A stretch of 64,000 nt of DNA. Source: Rhizobium leguminosarum. Lineage in GTDB: Bacteria; Pseudomonadota; Alphaproteobacteria; Rhizobiales; Rhizobiaceae. Location of the stretch: positions 1 through 64,000 of the forward strand of contig NZ_LWBS01000242.1 in NCBI RefSeq assembly GCF_001652265.1, given 5' to 3'. Positions 60,509-64,000 of the stretch are shown one piece after another. The translations under genes and the position numbers were made by a program. Position 1 is the stretch's first letter. Each line of letters opens with the position of its first letter. The notes under the pieces were generated by a model, which searched no databases, was not told the DNA's origin, and saw only the letters and a program-made list of their open reading frames with translations.

Positions 60509-61219
60509 TCACCACACGCCCGGAATCCATCGCCAGCGCACACGCGCCATATACTCCTCGTACCCCTCGAGCCCCTTGCGCAATTCTGCCTCCTCCCCCA
60601 GCGTCCGGCCGAAGAGGACGATGATGAGCAGGCCGGCGGGGATCAGCGCGTAGAGCGATCCAAGCGACAGCGCCATGCCGACGCTGAGCACGATAGCGGT
60701 TGCGTATCCGGGATGGCGTATGGCGGCGTAAGGCCCCGTGTCGATTACCTTGTGGTCGCGGTCGGTCTGGATGCGCACCGTCGGCTCGAAATGCCGGTTG
60801 ACCGATTGCGCCCAGATCAGGCCGAGATAACCTGATGTCATCAGCACATAGCCGATAAGGACGACCCAATCTGGCTGCGGCGCCCAGTGGAAACGCCCGT
60901 CGTCGAACGCGGCGACCGGAAGAATGGCGACAAAGAGAATGATTGTCAGCGTCGCCACCACCGCGTCCCAGGGCTTGGTGCCTTTCTGATATCGGCTGCG
61001 TGCGGCAAACAGCTCCGGATTTGTCCGCCAGATCCAGATGATCGCGACACATGTCAGTGCAAGGAAGAGACCGAGAAAGATCCAGCCACGCGGCCAGTCG
61101 AGCGTGCCGGCCGGCCAGAATAGCGCGGCAAACATCACGACAATGGTGATGGCGAGCGAGCCGAGCGATGGCGCCGTCGCTGCGAACGAGTGATTGGGCC
61201 GGGTGTCCTGCTCTGTCAT
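60509..61219 (-). CDS. Isoprenylcysteine/phospholipid methyltransferase-like membrane protein
   Basis: A 236-residue membrane protein with about five helices. The C-terminal part has the ICMT/PEMT signature: TGPYAAIRHPGYATAIVLSVG (SAM-binding RHPxY), then a hydrophobic run and GEEAELRKGLEGYEEYMARVRWRWIPGVW (EEx2L...Y). ATG 61219 has GGAGAG upstream. Bacterial relatives methylate lipids or quinones; the substrate is unknown. The 228-bp region upstream has no supported gene. Confidence 0.87.
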   Translation of the reverse strand: MTEQDTRPNHSFAATAPSLGSLAITIVVMFAALFWPAGTLDWPRGWIFLGLFLALTCVAIIWIWRTNPELFAARSRYQKGTKPWDAVVATLTIILFVAILPVAAFDDGRFHWAPQPDWVVLIGYVLMTSGYLGLIWAQSVNRHFEPTVRIQTDRDHKVIDTGPYAAIRHPGYATAIVLSVGMALSLGSLYALIPAGLLIIVLFGRTLGEEAELRKGLEGYEEYMARVRWRWIPGVW

Positions 61220-61447
61220 GACCGCTCTCCGTTCAACCGGGAACGAACTGTCTGCATCCCAACGGCTGCCGCCTAAGTCTAACACCACCGCACCGGATTG
61301 AGGAGGCGGAACGCACCCGATAGCAGCGTAGCGAACGACAGCTGCGCTTGATCGTAGCGGCGCTTTTGCATCCAGCATTCGGAGATGTCGGAAAAATTCT
61401 GCCGTCGCCGCAATGATGGTTGAAGGCGGATTTCGGTAAAGAGCCGC

Positions 61448-61849
61448 CTACTCGGCAGCTTCGAGAAACTGGCTGTTTCGTGAGGAAGAGGCAAGCGCCT
61501 GAACCCTGGCTTCGGCCTTTGCGATCAGCTGATAGAATTCGTCCTGCGCTTCGACATCCAGCTGAATGACGGCATTGACGTCATCGGGCGTATCGCAAAC
61601 GCAGGCGACCGCAGAAATAGGACAGATGCCGCCGGGATAACGTCTGCCGGTGCCCGTATAGGCGCGACGACCCCAACGCTCGGAATAGACCGTCTCTTCC
61701 CGCTCGAGCTGCAGGATCGTTCCCTTGCAGGCGATCACGATAGCCGCCTTGCCGTAAGCGAACCAATGATAGTTCAGCTTCCGGAGAATATATTTGCCGG
61801 TGATATCCTCGCCAGCCAGTTCGGCGGGGTTTTCAATCATTCTAATCAT
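61448..61849 (-). CDS. Conserved hypothetical protein
   Basis: A 133-residue cytoplasmic protein (start ATG 61849 after GAGGAA), beginning MIRMIENPAELAGEDITG with a cysteine-rich middle (GGICPISAVACVCDTPDD). No signal or membrane segment and no recognised domain. Four cysteines could bind a metal. Start could also be 61840. Confidence 0.65.
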   Translation of the reverse strand: MIRMIENPAELAGEDITGKYILRKLNYHWFAYGKAAIVIACKGTILQLEREETVYSERWGRRAYTGTGRRYPGGICPISAVACVCDTPDDVNAVIQLDVEAQDEFYQLIAKAEARVQALASSSRNSQFLEAAE

Positions 61850-62168
61850 GACGGCTTCCTCAACGTTCAAACAATATCCGTCATGTCTTCGCGCGCAGCA
61901 AGTCGAAAAACGCAGCTTTTGGAGACACTTAGTCACAAAGTGTTTCCGATTCTTACATTAACCACGCGCCGAGCACCCCTTTTGTGCACACAATTCTTCG
62001 TCGAATTTCCCGCACCCTGCTACCGATTTCGTCATTGTCCGAAGTGGCAGTCACGTCGATGTCCCCTTGTGTTTTTCGGCACGGCCCCGATATGTCTCTC
62101 TGATAGGCCCGAAGACGGCGCCGTTTTCATCCCGGGAAGCGGCTGGCTGTTTCGCCGGTTCGCCATGG

Positions 62169-62244
62169 AGCATGATGCCGAAAAGCGTAAGCCGTCTTCG
62201 GACAACATCATCCTCTAACTATTTAATTTAGAACAGGATTCAGA
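62169..62244. repeat. Palindromic repeat in a 440-bp gap
   Basis: AGCATGATGCCGAAAAG (62169-62185) is mirrored by CGGACAACATCATCCTCT (62199-62216), and the flanking wording TTTAATTTAGAACAGGATTC follows. From memory, this wording is very frequent between Rhizobium genes. The rest of the gap (61850-62293) holds a possible but unconvincing short frame only. Confidence 0.5.
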
Positions 62245-62293
62245 TTTTTAGGCCGACCGAGCCTAAATCATCCTGTGCCAGCAGGAGAGCATC

Positions 62294-62665
62294 ATGGTCG
62301 ACGCGATCAACCCCATCTCCGCCACCGCCCCCTCCGAACCCACTAAGGTCGGCACCAGCACCTCGATCGGCTCCGAACCGGACAATGCCTGGGTCGCCGC
62401 CCGCCAGTCGCAGATCACGGCCGATCAGCTGGCAGCGAAGAAGTCCACAGAGAAGGAAGCCGCAAGCGATCTCATCCCGCACGCGGATCTGATCGTCGAA
62501 TATGAGCAGCATCCGCAAAAGCGGCACGGGCATGCGGCATCGGAAGAAGGGGAAGAGGCCGGCGAACGGGCGGAACAGCCGGTCTTGTCAGGCGAAAGCG
62601 ATCGGATCGGCACCCGCAATTTCGACGACGACACGCCCTTCGGCGAACGCGTCGCCATCATCTGA
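62294..62665 (+). CDS. Small conserved hypothetical protein
   Basis: A 123-residue hydrophilic protein (ATG 62294 after GGAGAG), rich in Ser, Thr, Glu and Asp, with low complexity in the middle (HPQKRHGHAASEEGEEAGERAEQ) and an end with FDDDTPFGERVAII. Predicted disordered. No family is recognised; coding evidence is codon bias and ribosome-binding site. Confidence 0.68.
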   Translation: MVDAINPISATAPSEPTKVGTSTSIGSEPDNAWVAARQSQITADQLAAKKSTEKEAASDLIPHADLIVEYEQHPQKRHGHAASEEGEEAGERAEQPVLSGESDRIGTRNFDDDTPFGERVAII

Positions 62666-62696
62666 TCGAAACGCAGACCGGAAACCGTCCGCGCGA

Positions 62697-63095
62697 TCAA
62701 TTCGAGCCCGCAAGCTGGGACTCGATCGCCGCCTTATCGATGACCGACCAGACCTCGACGATCTTGCCGCCGCGAAATTCGTAGATGACGTTCTCGGTGA
62801 AGGAAAGGCGTCTGCCGTTCACATCGAGGCCGAGGAATTTTGCCTTCGGCCTGCAATCGAAGCTGAGCCTGCAGGCGATATATGGCGGATCGCAAAGCAG
62901 CATCAGCACCTTGAAATAAAGATCGGGAATCTCATCGAAGTCCCGCTCGAGCATGGCGACGTAACCCGGCAGCCCGAGCCGCCGGCCGTTATGAACCGCA
63001 TCGTCGCCGACGAACTGCCCGAGATTGGGCCAGTCCTGCCTGTTCAGGCAAGCGATGTAGCCGCTGTATATCTCCGCGAGTTCGGTTTTCGTCAC
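62697..63095 (-). CDS. SnoaL-like ester cyclase/NTF2-fold protein
   Basis: A 132-residue single-domain NTF2-like protein with the order expected for SnoaL polyketide cyclases: a first helix (ELAEIYSGYIACLNRQDWPNLGQFVGDDAVHNG), a pocket-lining strand (DPPYIACRLSFDCRP) and the last strand (YEFRGGKIVEVWSVIDK). Such proteins are usually isomerases or cyclases, or ligand binders. The substrate is unknown. ATG 63095. Confidence 0.82.
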   Translation of the reverse strand: MTKTELAEIYSGYIACLNRQDWPNLGQFVGDDAVHNGRRLGLPGYVAMLERDFDEIPDLYFKVLMLLCDPPYIACRLSFDCRPKAKFLGLDVNGRRLSFTENVIYEFRGGKIVEVWSVIDKAAIESQLAGSN

Positions 63096-63184
63096 TCGAT
63101 CGCCCCTGGCTTGGTTTCTCAGGCAAAGATGGCCCCGGGATCAGCACTTGCCAGCGGCGAACGCGCCGCCTCGAGAGTTTCACT

Positions 63185-63760
63185 TCAAGAGAACTCGCCT
63201 GCACGGGGACCAGCAAGCGTCACGCGCCAGCCCGTTCGCGATTGGAAATCCTGGGTGGCCAGAAACGTATAGCCTGTCGTGCGCCAGAGCCGCACGGCGC
63301 TGGTCAGATTGTCGAGCACATAATCGCCGCTGTCCGTCCGGGCAATCAGAACGACATGGTTCTGATCCTGCGGTCCAATCACCACGGAAAGCGCCAACCT
63401 GTTCGATGGAAAACCAGCCTCGATCAGGTCCTTCATCTTCTGGAGAGCGTAGTCCTCACAATCGCCTCGGCCGGCAACCGGCAGAGACCAAACATCCCTA
63501 TTTCGGGAAGACGGGCGATCTTCCGCGGGAATGATACGTCCATTTACGGCACGATTGACCTTTTGAAGAAGCGCTGTTCCTGCCTGACCATTCAGCTGTT
63601 GCGCGGCCATCCTGCCGCACAGCCACTTGTACTTGGCGCAGGCTGCGGCGAATCCCACGGGTGCGCCGATGCTTCGCGTTACAGGAAGCGATGATCCCGC
63701 AACAGCTTGAAAATGCAGAAGAATGAATAAAAAGCCAGCGAGCGAAAAGAGGCGCTTCAT
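63185..63760 (-). CDS. Bacterial transglutaminase-like cysteine peptidase (BTLCP/LapG type)
   Basis: A 191-residue secreted peptidase. The signal peptide (residues 1-22, LAGFLFILLHFQAVAG) is followed by the BTLCP domain with catalytic C101 (GRGDCEDYALQKM), H135 (NHVVLIAR) and D150 (YVLDNLTSA). LapG-type members cleave large surface adhesins and are controlled by LapD and cyclic di-GMP, but a matching target is not in the window. It lies just before an AT-rich region. Confidence 0.88.
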   Translation of the reverse strand: MKRLFSLAGFLFILLHFQAVAGSSLPVTRSIGAPVGFAAACAKYKWLCGRMAAQQLNGQAGTALLQKVNRAVNGRIIPAEDRPSSRNRDVWSLPVAGRGDCEDYALQKMKDLIEAGFPSNRLALSVVIGPQDQNHVVLIARTDSGDYVLDNLTSAVRLWRTTGYTFLATQDFQSRTGWRVTLAGPRAGEFS

Positions 63761-63951
63761 AGCCGATTCCCTTTAGTTGTTGCGAGACGATAACATAGGC
63801 TAAATAAAAATTTAGTAAAATTTTATACTTGCGATTTTAACTCTGTTTGATAAATGAGACAGATTAACTATCATCTATTCTTCATGTTAATCGATCGTTA
63901 GTATAAAGGTTCTCCCAGTTAACATTTAGTTAACCTTGGGAGACGATTGAA

Positions 63952-64000
63952 ATGATCAGCAGAGCCGCGAAATTCAGCATCGCCGTTGCTTCCCTTCTGG
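63952..64000 (+). CDS. Start of a gene cut by the window edge (probably exported)
   Basis: ATG 63952 follows GGGAG, and the first 16 codons read MISRAAKFSIAVASLL, a signal-peptide-like start. The rest is outside the window. Codon bias is normal. The AT-rich promoter region 63770-63950, rich in TTAACAT-type stretches, lies before it. Identity unknown. Confidence 0.55.
   Translation, partial: MISRAAKFSIAVASLL

Noticed and set aside
61279..61494. Minus-strand frame (MPLPHETASF..) beside the hypothetical gene at 61448
   Set aside because: Overlaps the real gene in another frame, and its unique part has weak codon bias.
61766..62218. 150-codon plus-strand frame in the 61.85-62.29 kb gap
   Set aside because: Cys/Phe/Arg-rich with rare codons, overlaps the minus-strand gene and runs into a palindromic repeat.

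Overview
The window is high-GC (about 60%) DNA with strongly GC3-biased codon use. Its gene content (many LysR, ROK and MocR regulators, ABC sugar importers, dense single-gene transcription units) and its mosaic palindromic intergenic repeats fit a Rhizobiaceae chromosome or large plasmid, most likely Rhizobium of the leguminosarum/etli type. I saw no tRNA, rRNA, CRISPR array, intact insertion sequence, phage or replication origin. It is mostly accessory metabolic and regulatory sequence.

Layout. 1-1.6 kb: tail of an unknown gene, an LprI-like protein and a Gly/Asn-rich secreted protein with a strong terminator. 1.85-9.8 kb: a galactoside utilisation locus. A sugar-binding protein, two permeases, an ATPase and a GH42 beta-galactosidase are transcribed leftwards, and a divergent ROK repressor faces a palindrome. 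9.9-17.7 kb: two cupins, a phosphotransferase, an ABM-fold protein, an EamA exporter divergent from a MocR regulator, and secreted unknowns. 17.7-19.9 kb: a response regulator with a frameshifted CHASE4 histidine kinase. 19.9-27.6 kb: GNAT, a TraB/GumN-like protein without its histidines, a phosphotriesterase-like hydrolase, a regulator/beta-propeller pair divergent from DUF899, a phosphatase and an SDR. 27.7-37 kb: a LysR gene, a frameshifted RNA ligase, a transglutaminase-like protein, an IS remnant, an LLM flavoenzyme, an ion channel/AI-2E pair, AraC/PhyH, and a decayed RidA next to a LysR gene. 37-40.4 kb: a 273-bp inverted-repeat element, then an MFS exporter with its ArsR-type regulator and a class III cyclase. 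40.6-51 kb: small proteins, an FMN riboswitch driving a type II lumazine synthase, alpha/beta hydrolases, a TMEM175-like channel, a CGNR regulator, remnants of an SDR and a beta-lactamase, and a LysR/SDR/RidA set. 51-57.3 kb: a PycTM-like membrane protein divergent from a very large FecR-TPR-outer-membrane-barrel gene that overlaps a CHASE2 adenylate cyclase. 57.3-64 kb: GNAT, a nucleotidyltransferase inactivated by a perfect 59-bp tandem duplication behind an attenuator-like leader, a FAH hydrolase, a gamma-carbonic anhydrase and small proteins.

Two points stand out. The FecR-TPR-barrel/CHASE2-cyclase pair looks like a trans-envelope signalling device that has not, as far as I know, been characterised. 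The window is also unusually rich in disrupted genes: three look like one-base homopolymer slips (kinase, RNA ligase, FecR gene), one is a tandem duplication, and several are plain remnants. The one-base events could be real or could be assembly errors, and this cannot be decided from the sequence alone.
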